Under the pieces are notes generated by a model that did not search any database, was not told the origin of the DNA, and saw only the letters and a program-made list of their open reading frames with translations. A DNA stretch of 16,526 bases from the NCBI GenBank assembly GCA_964646525.1, contig CAZYER010000034.1:1-16526 (forward strand). Reading direction: 5' to 3'. Source of the DNA: GCA-002282575 sp964646525. Lineage in GTDB: Bacteria; Pseudomonadota; Gammaproteobacteria; Thiomicrospirales; Thiomicrospiraceae. Made by a program: the position numbers and the translations under genes. Shown piece by piece: positions 5,464 to 13,673 of this stretch (position 1 is its first letter; each line of letters opens with the position of its first letter).

Positions 5464-8034
5464 ATGCAAATCGACAAGTTCACCAATGCATTCCAGCAAG
5501 CGCTACAAAATGCCCATGCGCTAGCGGTTGAGCGTCAACATCAATTCATCGAACCCATACATCTTTTAGCTGTTCAGGTACAACCCCAAGGGGCTTTAGT
5601 CTCGTTGTTGCAGTTGGCTGGTGCCAATATTGTCCAGCTCAGACAAGCATCAGAAGCAGCCTTGTCGCGTCTAGCACAGGTCGAGGGTGTGCAAGACGTT
5701 CATTTGTCGCAAGCGACAGCCCGTTTGCTGATGCGAATGGAAAAGCTCGCCAAGCAACATGGTGATGTTTACGTCGCCAGTGAGTTATTTATTGAAGCCT
5801 TGCTTGAGAGTCAAGATGCTACGCGCGACCTGCTGACCCAGGCAGGATTAACCAAACAACAATACCAGCAAGCTTTAACCAGTATTCGTGGGGGAGAAAC
5901 CGTGAAAGATCAAAATTCTGAAGAGAATCGCCAAGCATTAGAAAAATATACGTTAGATTTGACGGCGCGTGCTGAGTCGGGCAAGTTAGATCCCGTCATT
6001 GGACGAGATAATGAAATTCGTCGCGCCATTCAGGTGTTACAACGTCGTACCAAAAATAACCCCGTACTGATTGGTGAACCCGGTGTCGGTAAAACGGCTA
6101 TTGTTGAAGGGTTAGCGCAACGTATTGTCAATGGTGAAGTACCAGAAGGTTTGCGTCATAAACGTGTACTATCGCTTGACTTGGGTGCTCTGTTGGCTGG
6201 CGCTAAATTCCGTGGTGATTTTGAGGAGCGCCTAAAAGCGGTATTAAAAGAAGTCGCCAAAGCCGAAGGGCAGATTATTCTGTTTATCGATGAAATCCAT
6301 ACTATGGTAGGGGCAGGTAAGGCCGACGGTGCGATGGATGCGGGTAACATGCTCAAGCCTGCACTGGCTAGGGGAGAGCTACATTGTATTGGTGCGACCA
6401 CACTTGATGAGTATCGTCAGTACATCGAAAAAGACGCCGCACTAGAACGACGTTTTCAAAAAGTGTTAGTCGATGAGCCGAGTGTCGAAGACACCATTGC
6501 TATTTTGCGTGGTTTAAAAGAAAAGTATGAAGTGCATCACGGCGTGCAAATCACTGATCCCGCTATTGTTGCGGCAGCGACCTTGTCGCACCGTTATATC
6601 AGCGATCGTCAATTGCCCGATAAAGCCATTGACTTGATTGACGAAGCCGCAAGTCGCATTCGTATGGAAATTGATTCTAAGCCAGAGTCGATGGACAAGT
6701 TAGAGCGACGCTTGATTCAATTGAAAATTGAACGTGAAGCATTAAAAAAAGAAAAAGACGAAGCCTCTAAAAAGCGCTTAGATGTGTTAAAAGAAGAAAT
6801 TGGTCGTTTAGAAAAAGAATACTCTGATTTAGAAACGATTTGGAAGCAGGAAAAAGTTAGTTTAGCAGGCGCTCAGCAAATTAAAGAGCAGTTGGAGCAA
6901 GCGCGTATTGACTTGGAATCGGCACGACGCAGTGGAGATTTAGGCAAAATGTCTGAATTGCAGTATGGACGCATTCCAGAGTTAGAAGCGAAACTGAAAT
7001 CGGCGGAAGCTTCGCAAGGTCAAGAAGTTGAGCATAAACTATTGCGTAACCGAGTGACTGATGAAGAAATTTCAGAAGTGGTTTCTCGTTGGACAGGAAT
7101 TCCAGTATCACGTATGTTAGAAGGTGAGCGTGAAAAACTCTTGCGTATGGAAGAAACCTTGCGTGCATCGGTGGTCGGTCAAGCCGAAGCGGTGAGTGCG
7201 GTAGCTAATGCCATTCGTCGAGCGCGTGCTGGCTTGTCCGATCCGAATAAGCCTAGCGGCTCATTCTTGTTCTTAGGCCCAACAGGGGTGGGTAAAACTG
7301 AGTTAACGAAAGCCTTAGCGACATTTTTATTCGATACCGATGAAGCTATGGTACGCATCGATATGTCGGAGTTTATGGAGAAACATTCTGTTGCTCGCTT
7401 AATTGGTGCGCCACCTGGCTATGTAGGTTATGAGGAAGGCGGCTATTTGACAGAAGCGGTGCGTCGTAAGCCCTACTCGGTTATTTTAATGGATGAGGTT
7501 GAGAAAGCCCATCCTGATGTGTTTAACATTCTGCTACAGGTGCTGGATGACGGGCGATTAACCGATGGTCAAGGTAGAACTGTTGATTTTCGTAATACCG
7601 TGATTGTGATGACATCCAACCTAGGCTCGCAAGTGATTCGTGAAATGGCTGGTAATTCGGATTACGATACAATGAAAGCGAGTGTGATGGAGGTGGTGAG
7701 CGGGCATTTCCGTCCCGAGTTTATTAACCGCATTGATGAAACCATTGTATTCCATCCGCTAGATAAGGCGAATATTCGTCGTATTGTCGATATTCAATTG
7801 CAGCGTCTTCGTGAGCGGCTAGCAACACGCGATTTGACCTTGGAGATTAGCGATGCTGCGATGGATATGTTGGGAGATGTCGGGTTTGATCCTGTGTATG
7901 GCGCACGTCCGTTAAAACGTGCGATTGCTCAGCATTTAGAGAATGCTTTGGCAACCCGTATCTTACAAGGCAGTTATTTGCCCGGTGCATCTATCCGTGT
8001 AGATGCGCAAGATGAAACACTGGTTTTTGCTTAA
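5464..8034 (+). CDS. clpB: ClpB disaggregase (Hsp104 family)
   Basis: Hexameric AAA+ chaperone that threads aggregated proteins through its pore, working with DnaK. Order of domains: N-terminal Clp repeat domain (1-145), AAA-1 with Walker A GEPGVGKT (204-211) and Walker B ILFIDE (E277), coiled-coil M domain (about 400-525, Lys/Glu rich, includes REALKKEKDEASKKR), AAA-2 with Walker A GPTGVGKT (605-612), pore loop GYVGYEEGG and Walker B VILMDE (E678), then the small C-terminal domain. The length is 856 residues, against 857 in E. coli. The start is ATG 5464 (MQIDKFTNAFQQAL, matching the family's N-terminus); an in-frame GTG at 5455 would add only three residues. It is alone in its transcription unit behind a sigma32-like promoter. 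No defects seen. Confidence 0.98.
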   Translation: MQIDKFTNAFQQALQNAHALAVERQHQFIEPIHLLAVQVQPQGALVSLLQLAGANIVQLRQASEAALSRLAQVEGVQDVHLSQATARLLMRMEKLAKQHGDVYVASELFIEALLESQDATRDLLTQAGLTKQQYQQALTSIRGGETVKDQNSEENRQALEKYTLDLTARAESGKLDPVIGRDNEIRRAIQVLQRRTKNNPVLIGEPGVGKTAIVEGLAQRIVNGEVPEGLRHKRVLSLDLGALLAGAKFRGDFEERLKAVLKEVAKAEGQIILFIDEIHTMVGAGKADGAMDAGNMLKPALARGELHCIGATTLDEYRQYIEKDAALERRFQKVLVDEPSVEDTIAILRGLKEKYEVHHGVQITDPAIVAAATLSHRYISDRQLPDKAIDLIDEAASRIRMEIDSKPESMDKLERRLIQLKIEREALKKEKDEASKKRLDVLKEEIGRLEKEYSDLETIWKQEKVSLAGAQQIKEQLEQARIDLESARRSGDLGKMSELQYGRIPELEAKLKSAEASQGQEVEHKLLRNRVTDEEISEVVSRWTGIPVSRMLEGEREKLLRMEETLRASVVGQAEAVSAVANAIRRARAGLSDPNKPSGSFLFLGPTGVGKTELTKALATFLFDTDEAMVRIDMSEFMEKHSVARLIGAPPGYVGYEEGGYLTEAVRRKPYSVILMDEVEKAHPDVFNILLQVLDDGRLTDGQGRTVDFRNTVIVMTSNLGSQVIREMAGNSDYDTMKASVMEVVSGHFRPEFINRIDETIVFHPLDKANIRRIVDIQLQRLRERLATRDLTLEISDAAMDMLGDVGFDPVYGARPLKRAIAQHLENALATRILQGSYLPGASIRVDAQDETLVFA

Positions 8035-8050
8035 ATATAGCGTAAAACAC

Positions 8051-8079
8051 TTGACCTAAGTAAGGGTAGTGGTTATCAT
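8051..8079 (+). promoter_or_regulatory. Sigma70 promoter ahead of the tRNA-Tyr-like sequence
   Basis: TTGACC (8051-8056), exactly 17 bp, TATCAT (8074-8079). The predicted start, near 8086, is only a few bases before the tRNA-like sequence at 8090, the usual arrangement for a tRNA gene promoter. Confidence 0.65.
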
Positions 8080-8089
8080 AAGCGGAATT

Positions 8090-8176
8090 GGTGGGGTATC
8101 CAAGTGGCTAAAGGGGACTGATTGTAAATCAGCTGGCAGACCCTATCAGGCTTGATTTTTCAACGACTTACCCCGC
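8090..8176 (+). pseudogene. tRNA-Tyr(GUA)-like sequence with an aberrant 3' part
   Basis: The first roughly 55 nt read as a bacterial tRNA-Tyr: acceptor strand GGTGGGG, D-arm TCCAAGTGGCTAAAGGG, and anticodon loop TTGTAAA (GTA) in a CTGA/TCAG stem with conserved flanks. Beyond the variable arm the match fails: there is no TTCRANY T-loop, and the 3' end CCCCGCA (8171-8177) pairs with the acceptor strand through four G-C pairs, a T-G wobble and one further G-C, leaving the first base unpaired. No encoded CCA follows. It therefore looks like a tRNA-Tyr gene whose 3' third has been replaced or scrambled. tRNA genes are common integration sites, and a defence island starts right after it. A functional tRNA with a highly unusual T-arm cannot be excluded. 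Confidence 0.55.
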
Positions 8177-8190
8177 AAGCTCATTCGCTG

Positions 8191-8241
8191 AACATAGGCA
8201 AACTATGTTAAATCGCCCTTATCTTGTAGCAATCTGTAGCA
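8191..8241. promoter_or_regulatory. Hairpin and paired TGTAGCA repeats in the gap before the small orphan gene
   Basis: AACATAG (8191-8197) and CTATGTT (8203-8209) form a perfect 7-bp stem with a 5-nt loop and no T run. Downstream, TGTAGCA occurs twice, at 8225-8231 and 8235-8241, ten bases apart, which would put both copies on one face of the helix. These could be regulator sites for the gene at 8271; nothing else is seen in this gap. Confidence 0.3.
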
Positions 8242-8270
8242 GGGTAGGGGCATAGAGTGAGAGCTTCATC

Positions 8271-8585
8271 ATGCAAACATCAAAAAACACCTTTACCGCT
8301 AACGTTGGCGGAATCCTTCACGCTAAAACAGCCTTGGAATTATTCGCGGGTACTCCTTCGGCATCTGAGACAGAAAACATCCCTTCTTTTTTAGCTGAGG
8401 CGTATGAGCATAAAACTAGCCGTCTATTGCTAAAGCAATTCAGCCGCGACATCTTAGACAATCCCATTATCATTGACGTTATCAAGTACAGCATAGCTAA
8501 CCCCGAGTTATTTGTTAAAAAAGTTTATAATCAATCGAGACCCGACATTGCTCAACTAAAGCATGATGGTGAGGAGAATGCTTAG
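8271..8585 (+). CDS. Hypothetical protein (104 residues) at the island edge
   Basis: I do not recognise this protein. It begins MQTSKNTFTANVGGILHAKTA and ends in acidic DGEENA; predicted mainly helical and soluble, no signal peptide, membrane segment or familiar motif. A GTGAGAG sequence lies about 8 nt before the ATG. It sits between the tRNA-like remnant and the ATPase of the Wadjet-like operon, on the same strand, but with its own 120-nt gap to the next gene, so it may be a separate unit. A small regulator or cargo gene is possible; there is no direct evidence for either. Confidence 0.55.
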   Translation: MQTSKNTFTANVGGILHAKTALELFAGTPSASETENIPSFLAEAYEHKTSRLLLKQFSRDILDNPIIIDVIKYSIANPELFVKKVYNQSRPDIAQLKHDGEENA

Positions 8586-8608
8586 TCCTTGCTTCACCAA
8601 CAAAGTGA

Positions 8609-8673
8609 TTCAGTTCACGATATGAACCGAAAACACTAAAACATGATTTAGTTATAACGCAATCTGATATAAA
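8609..8673 (+). promoter_or_regulatory. Possible promoter of the ATPase/Wadjet-like operon
   Basis: The extended -10 TGATATAAA (TG at 8665-8666, TATAAA at 8668-8673) gives a start near 8680, about 30 nt before the ATPase ATG. There is no good -35 (GATTTA at 8645-8650). Upstream is an imperfect palindrome, TTC-A-GTTCA against TGAAC-C-GAA (8609-8631, 5-nt loop), which could be an operator. Confidence 0.4.
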
Positions 8674-8708
8674 ATGTACTTTATAGCAATAACCTGAGGC
8701 GATGTGTG

Positions 8709-9893
8709 ATGAATCCTGTCTTAAGACAAGCTTCTCAGTTTGTTTTATCTAAAAAGCTACCGACTTATCATCGCTTTTTGTTTGAGCAGTATGATCTTAA
8801 AGATCGCTTAGTCGGTATACGCGGTGCAAGAGGTAGCGGAAAAACCACCTTGATGCTGCAATATGCTCACGCCTGTGGTGTGCCACTGTCCAAAATATTC
8901 TATATGGCTTGTGATCACCCTGCCATGGTCGGTGAGAGCTTGTATGAGTTGGCGCTTCAATTTTATCAGGAAGGGGGAAAGCTCCTACTCATCGATGAAA
9001 TTCATAAAGCCACGGATTTTGCACAGGCAGTCAAAGCCATTTACGACACCTTCGAGTTGCAAGTGGTATTTTCAGGTTCATCCGCCTTACAGATCAGCCA
9101 ACAAGCCACCGATTTATCCCGTCGTGCAGTGTTGTTTCATCTGCCTGTGCTCTCATTGCGTGAATACATGGAGATTGAAACAGGCTTAAACTTTAAGCCC
9201 GTTTCACTGACGGAACTGATCGAGCATCATCAAGACATTGCTTATGAGTACACCAAAGTACTCAGACCAATCGAGTATTTCAATCGCTACTGCCTAAATG
9301 GTGCCTATCCCTTTTATCAGGAGTCAGCAGAGAATTACCCGTTAAAATTGCTCGAGGTGATCAATCACACCATCGATGTGGATTTAACCAGTATTTTTAA
9401 CATAGACCCCAGTAAGCGGGATAAGTTAAAAAAGGTGCTCTACATGCTCTGTAGCACACCACCACTGGAAATCAACAAAGTCAAACTCAGTGCCGCTGTG
9501 GAAACATCATGGCCAACACTTAAGAAATATCTGGAGCTGATGCAAGCGGGGGATTTGGTGTATAGCTTAAGAGCCAGTAGTGGTATGCGATCCGTCAATA
9601 AGCCTGACAAGCTTTTACTCAATAATCCGAATTTGTTTAACGTGCTCTGTGCATCAGCCAATCCTGGCAGCTTGCGGGAAAGTTTTTTTGTATCGCAAGT
9701 CAAACAATCGCATCAAGTCCACTACTACGATCAAGGTGATTTTATCGTTGATGATACTTGGGTGTTCGAAATTGGCGGTCGCAGCAAAAACACTCAACAG
9801 CTTAACCAACAGCAGGGCTATCTTGCTTTAGACGGCATCGAAACGGGAGCGGGTCAACGCATCCCCTTATGGATGTTTGGATTGCTCTATTGA
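8709..9893 (+). CDS. AAA_14-family ATPase leading the Wadjet-like operon
   Basis: P-loop ATPase of the AAA_14 class, 394 residues. Walker A is GARGSGKT (39-46), Walker B is KLLLIDEIH (D96, E97), and FSGSSALQI is the sensor-1 segment. The middle holds LSLREYME and a winged-helix-like part typical of AAA_14/DUF4143 proteins. In the C-terminal nuclease-like region, where relatives often have E-V-K, this protein reads FEIGG, so the lysine is absent and nuclease activity is unlikely. I chose ATG 8709, with GAGG 9 nt before it; GTG 8706 is directly adjacent in frame. It is distantly similar in architecture to the ATPase at 2204-3382 but clearly a different subfamily. Its stop codon overlaps the ribosome-binding site of a leader ORF that runs into the SMC gene, so it is probably the first gene of the operon. 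Its role there is unknown. Confidence 0.8.
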   Translation: MNPVLRQASQFVLSKKLPTYHRFLFEQYDLKDRLVGIRGARGSGKTTLMLQYAHACGVPLSKIFYMACDHPAMVGESLYELALQFYQEGGKLLLIDEIHKATDFAQAVKAIYDTFELQVVFSGSSALQISQQATDLSRRAVLFHLPVLSLREYMEIETGLNFKPVSLTELIEHHQDIAYEYTKVLRPIEYFNRYCLNGAYPFYQESAENYPLKLLEVINHTIDVDLTSIFNIDPSKRDKLKKVLYMLCSTPPLEINKVKLSAAVETSWPTLKKYLELMQAGDLVYSLRASSGMRSVNKPDKLLLNNPNLFNVLCASANPGSLRESFFVSQVKQSHQVHYYDQGDFIVDDTWVFEIGGRSKNTQQLNQQQGYLALDGIETGAGQRIPLWMFGLLY

Positions 9894-9900
9894 GGTGACT

Positions 9901-9981
9901 ATGACCATTAACACAGCAAGCAGATTCATTCGATTGATAAAACTTAACCTTATGTCACCCCTTAACAGAGTCGCCTTATGA
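9901..9981 (+). CDS. 26-residue leader ORF coupled to the SMC gene
   Basis: A short frame opens at ATG 9901 behind a strong ribosome-binding site, GAGGTG (9892-9897), that overlaps the ATPase stop codon. It reads MTINTASRFIRLIKLNLMSP and ends at TGA 9979-9981, overlapping the SMC start codon as ATGA (9978-9981). It fills the whole gap between the two genes. The SMC gene itself has only a weak ribosome-binding site, so ribosomes finishing this ORF could reinitiate there. Lys/Arg/Leu/Ile-rich; it may matter only for coupling, or be a small basic peptide with its own role. Seen directly: frame, ribosome-binding site, overlap. Expression is inferred. Confidence 0.5.
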   Translation: MTINTASRFIRLIKLNLMSPLNRVAL

Positions 9982-12900
9982 GCCAATTAACCTCAATCAT
10001 TGCCGTTAACTCCTATAAACCTAAAAAGATCAATCGATATGACGTCGACGGCGGTTGTATTGTGCAAGGTACCAACGGCAGCGGTAAAACCAGCTTATTG
10101 CGTTTGTCTTTGCTGTTCTTTGGTGTTCAACCGCGAGAGATTGCCCTGATTGCCGGTAAAAATAACCGTTTTTCCGATTATTACCTGAACTCAGACAGCA
10201 GTTATGTGGTGTTTGAATACCTTAAATCGGCTCAGCCGCGTTTGGTCATTGCTTACGCCAAACCCAATGGTGAAGTGGCTTATCGTTTCTATGACGGTGC
10301 TTTTGAAGAAGGCTTATTCATCGACGGGCGCGGTCAATTTATCAGCAATAAAGACCTCAAAGCCCATATTCAAACCCTAACGGGTAAGCGACTGTTACGC
10401 GAGTTTTCTTGGGCACAGTACAAAGAAATCATTCAATCTGGGGTACGTCGTTCACTTAACACGCCAGATGCACGGGAAATCAATGAAGCCAAATTGAGCT
10501 TTTCCTTGTGTGAGCCGAATAAAACCATCGGCGATATTGATCGGGTGATGGTGTCGATTGTCAGCAGTAAGCCGAGTTTTCAATCGGTGAAAGCCTTGAT
10601 TGCGCGAAATCTCGTCGCTGCTGATCAATTTCATGAGCCGATTTATCGAACGGGTATGTTCGATTCAAAACAATGGGAACTGCAACGCACCCTGATGGAT
10701 CAATCGCGACGCTTAATGAAACAGCGTAGAGAATTAACGCAAATGCAGACAGCCGATGCCATTATTGAAAACATCGATGAGCAACTAGCGATGGCTAAAG
10801 CCGATGCCAGCTTTACCCTAGCCAGTCATCAGCAGACAATAACAACCGCTTCTGAGCAAGAACAGCAACTAAAACAGCAGCTAGAGGGATTAACGAGCCA
10901 GTTTAAGCAATCTCAGTTTGCCTTACAGACCTCCTTGTCACAACTCAAAGCTGATGCTGCTGAAAAGAAACGTCGTGTCGATCAGCTAGAGGCTACCAAG
11001 CAGCAATACCAACAGCGCGATATTCACCAGCAACAAATGACGGCTAAAATGCTGCCGAGTTTGCTTGAACAGCGCCATTCACAGGAAAGCGTGTTGAATG
11101 AAATTGAACACAATTTCGCTGATATCAGTCGCGTTTACAAGGAACAGGCCAGTGCTTTAGAGATTAGTCACCTCAATCAACTCAGTGGCTTGGGGGAAGA
11201 AAAACAACGCCAACTGAATGAAGTCTTATCGCAAAAAGAGGCGTTACGTACTCAGGCTGAACAGCAAAGAGAAGCACTGGAGCAGCAGAGCGAGGCTGTT
11301 TTAACCCGACTGAATGAAAACATGACCCAACAAGCGGGTGAGATCAGTCGCTTACAAGAAAGACTCAACCACCCGAATAATGAACAGATAGCATCCATTC
11401 AGCGTCAATTACATAGCCAGCAACAGCAACTCAGTGAGCAGAAAACAGCACTGAATCAGGTCAGTAGTGAGCGATTCGCGCTCCAACAGCAAATCCAAAC
11501 GCTGATGACTAACCGTGACCAACAGCTTAAGCGTCATGACGAAGCGAAACGCCTGCAACAGACACTGGAAACTCAACGAACCGAGCATCAGCAATCCTTG
11601 AAGCATGTTGAAAACATGTTCTTCATGAAGTTAGCTGAATTGTCACCCCGTCATGCCGAGCTAGCCAGTCGCTGCCTGCGCAAAGAAGTGTTAACTCAGC
11701 CCATTTTAGAACCCATCACGCTGATTGAAGATGACTTTAAGGTGCTAGGGTGTGAGCTAGATGTCAGTCGAATCCCAGCCATGGAGATTTTGGATAAACA
11801 TCAACTGGAAACAGCATTGGTCAAGCTGGCTGCTGAACTGGATCAGTGTCTGACCAATCAGGCCGACTTAAGCCATCAGTTGGTTGACATGGAGAAGCAA
11901 CTCTCTAAACTGAACGATAGCAGCCTCAAGTACGAAGTAGAGGATAAAAAGCTCAGATATGCGCTGGAGCAGTCAGAAGCCTCACTACTTAAGCTCACGA
12001 ATCAACTCGCCATTGAGCAGCAAAAACAACAACAGGCTATTAAGGTCGAACTCGAAACCTTAAATCGCCTGATGAATGAAACCAAAGCCGCCATACAAGC
12101 GCAGCAAGCGCAAAAAACTCAAGCGAAACGCGACATTCAGCGGGACTTGGAGATCAAATTAGCGCAGTTGCAAGCCTATCAAGGACAAATCGAAGACAGC
12201 TTTAGCCACCAGCAGCAAACCCTCATCCAGCAGTATGCGCAAACCCTAGCAGAAATCCAGCGCAATCAAGATGCGGCACTGGGTCAGGCGGGAGCCGATA
12301 TTCAAGCCCTAGCCAGTCAAAAAGCCTTACTCGTTCAAATCAATACTGCTATTACTGAGGCGCAGCAGGCACAAGCACTGGTGAGCGAATATCAGCTTTG
12401 GCTTGATCAGCAGTATTCAGCTTATGAATCCCTCAAGCAAGAACAAGCGCAACTGCTAGCTCAAATCACCACCCAGCAAACGCAATTAGAGCAACTCACG
12501 CAAGACTTTCATCTTCAGCAAGCCAGCTTGAGCAAAGAGATGGATCGACTTACGAAGCTACTCTCGCAGGCGCAGCAGGAAGTGCAAATCATTCAGGGAT
12601 TGCTCAATCATCAACTGGACAGTGTTTCAATTAATCGAGGCTCAAAAAAGCCAAGCTTAGTATCAGCACATCAACTGCAACAACAGGTGTCTGAGTTGGT
12701 ATCGCAAAGAAGCACTCAGTTCGGTCAAGGTCGTGAAGCCTGTAGCAAAATTTTGACCTCGTTAAAACAAACCAAAGAGTTAGAGCAAAAAGTCAGCGAA
12801 GCACTAGAAAGCCAAGGATTGAATGATTTGGGTGCGGTAACTCAGTGGCGTAGTTATTTATCCAGTCTGAGTTTTTTACTCGGAGACTATTTGCAGGGTC

Positions 12901-13673
12901 TGGTTGAGGGTATTCGTCAACAATACGCCTTATTGTCGCAACAGTTAATTGATTTGAATAGCTATCTGGATGATCAGTCTAATCGCATTAAAGAGAAAGG
13001 CAGGCGCATTTCCAATAAGATGAATGAAATGGCAACTAATTTTGCCCAAGTGGAGCGCATTCAAGCTCATATTTCATCTAACATCGAACAAATTGGCTTT
13101 AAACGCAGCCTATCCCTTGCCGCCAAACAAGCCATTGATGTCATTCGAATGCCAGCCCATGAAAGCATTCCCGAATCTTATTTTGATTTGGTGTCTCAGG
13201 CGATTATGGATATGGAGCGTTACGGAAAAAATCTAGACCTTGAGCAGTTTATCGACATTGTTATCGAGGTCAAAAATAAAGGACAAAGCATTGCCCGTAA
13301 GGCACATGATGACAAATCATTGAATAATATCGACAGTGAAGGCTTGAGCTTCTTAATTTTACTCTCACTCTACATGGCCATTAAGAACACCATGCAGCAG
13401 GACGATCAAGTCACCCTGCTTTGGGCGATTGACGAGTTAGGCAAGCTACACCACGATAATATCGGCGCCCTAATGGAATTGTTAAAGCGTGAGCGTGTCG
13501 ACTTCTTGTGTGCCGAGCCGCACACCAATGCCAAGGTGCTCAGCTTATTCCAACACATTTACTATATCCAAGAATCGGGCAAAGTGAAAAAAATGAATGG
13601 TCTTAGACAACAACTGCCTTCAGACATGATTCACCGTGTTATCGCAGAACAACAGGAGTTGGTTCATGAGTGA
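9978..13673 (+). CDS. jetC: SMC-type condensin ATPase, JetC/MksB-like
   Basis: Large SMC-like ATPase (1231 residues), the motor subunit of a Wadjet/MksB-type condensin. Such complexes extrude plasmid DNA loops and pass the DNA to a nuclease subunit. Walker A is GTNGSGKT (31-38). Long Gln/Glu-rich coiled coils span about 225-545 and 610-1080, broken by a small hinge-like segment (about 550-605, SPRHAELASRCL to LGCELDVSRI). The C-terminal head has the signature region D1119-SEGLSFLILLSLY and Walker B LLWAIDE (D1152, E1153), then HHDNIGALMELLKRERVDFL and CAEPH, as in MukB/MksB-like proteins. The non-canonical signature (SEGLS, not SGGE) is typical of that branch. Initiation is probably coupled to the 26-codon leader; its 3' end overlaps the next gene by 8 bp. 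Unusually it precedes the MukE- and MukF-like genes. It contains one GATATC site, at 11121. Confidence 0.88.
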   Translation: MSQLTSIIAVNSYKPKKINRYDVDGGCIVQGTNGSGKTSLLRLSLLFFGVQPREIALIAGKNNRFSDYYLNSDSSYVVFEYLKSAQPRLVIAYAKPNGEVAYRFYDGAFEEGLFIDGRGQFISNKDLKAHIQTLTGKRLLREFSWAQYKEIIQSGVRRSLNTPDAREINEAKLSFSLCEPNKTIGDIDRVMVSIVSSKPSFQSVKALIARNLVAADQFHEPIYRTGMFDSKQWELQRTLMDQSRRLMKQRRELTQMQTADAIIENIDEQLAMAKADASFTLASHQQTITTASEQEQQLKQQLEGLTSQFKQSQFALQTSLSQLKADAAEKKRRVDQLEATKQQYQQRDIHQQQMTAKMLPSLLEQRHSQESVLNEIEHNFADISRVYKEQASALEISHLNQLSGLGEEKQRQLNEVLSQKEALRTQAEQQREALEQQSEAVLTRLNENMTQQAGEISRLQERLNHPNNEQIASIQRQLHSQQQQLSEQKTALNQVSSERFALQQQIQTLMTNRDQQLKRHDEAKRLQQTLETQRTEHQQSLKHVENMFFMKLAELSPRHAELASRCLRKEVLTQPILEPITLIEDDFKVLGCELDVSRIPAMEILDKHQLETALVKLAAELDQCLTNQADLSHQLVDMEKQLSKLNDSSLKYEVEDKKLRYALEQSEASLLKLTNQLAIEQQKQQQAIKVELETLNRLMNETKAAIQAQQAQKTQAKRDIQRDLEIKLAQLQAYQGQIEDSFSHQQQTLIQQYAQTLAEIQRNQDAALGQAGADIQALASQKALLVQINTAITEAQQAQALVSEYQLWLDQQYSAYESLKQEQAQLLAQITTQQTQLEQLTQDFHLQQASLSKEMDRLTKLLSQAQQEVQIIQGLLNHQLDSVSINRGSKKPSLVSAHQLQQQVSELVSQRSTQFGQGREACSKILTSLKQTKELEQKVSEALESQGLNDLGAVTQWRSYLSSLSFLLGDYLQGLVEGIRQQYALLSQQLIDLNSYLDDQSNRIKEKGRRISNKMNEMATNFAQVERIQAHISSNIEQIGFKRSLSLAAKQAIDVIRMPAHESIPESYFDLVSQAIMDMERYGKNLDLEQFIDIVIEVKNKGQSIARKAHDDKSLNNIDSEGLSFLILLSLYMAIKNTMQQDDQVTLLWAIDELGKLHHDNIGALMELLKRERVDFLCAEPHTNAKVLSLFQHIYYIQESGKVKKMNGLRQQLPSDMIHRVIAEQQELVHE

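Noticed and set aside
8191..8209. Hairpin AACATAG/CTATGTT as a terminator
   Set aside because: No T tract follows the stem, and it lies upstream of a gene on the same strand; kept only as a possible regulatory site.
9978..13673. Assignment of the SMC gene to Lamassu, RecN or SbcC
   Set aside because: The following MukE-like, kleisin-like and Toprim genes, and the MukB/MksB-like C-terminal motifs, fit the Wadjet/Mks class; LmuA/LmuC, SbcD or RecN features are absent.
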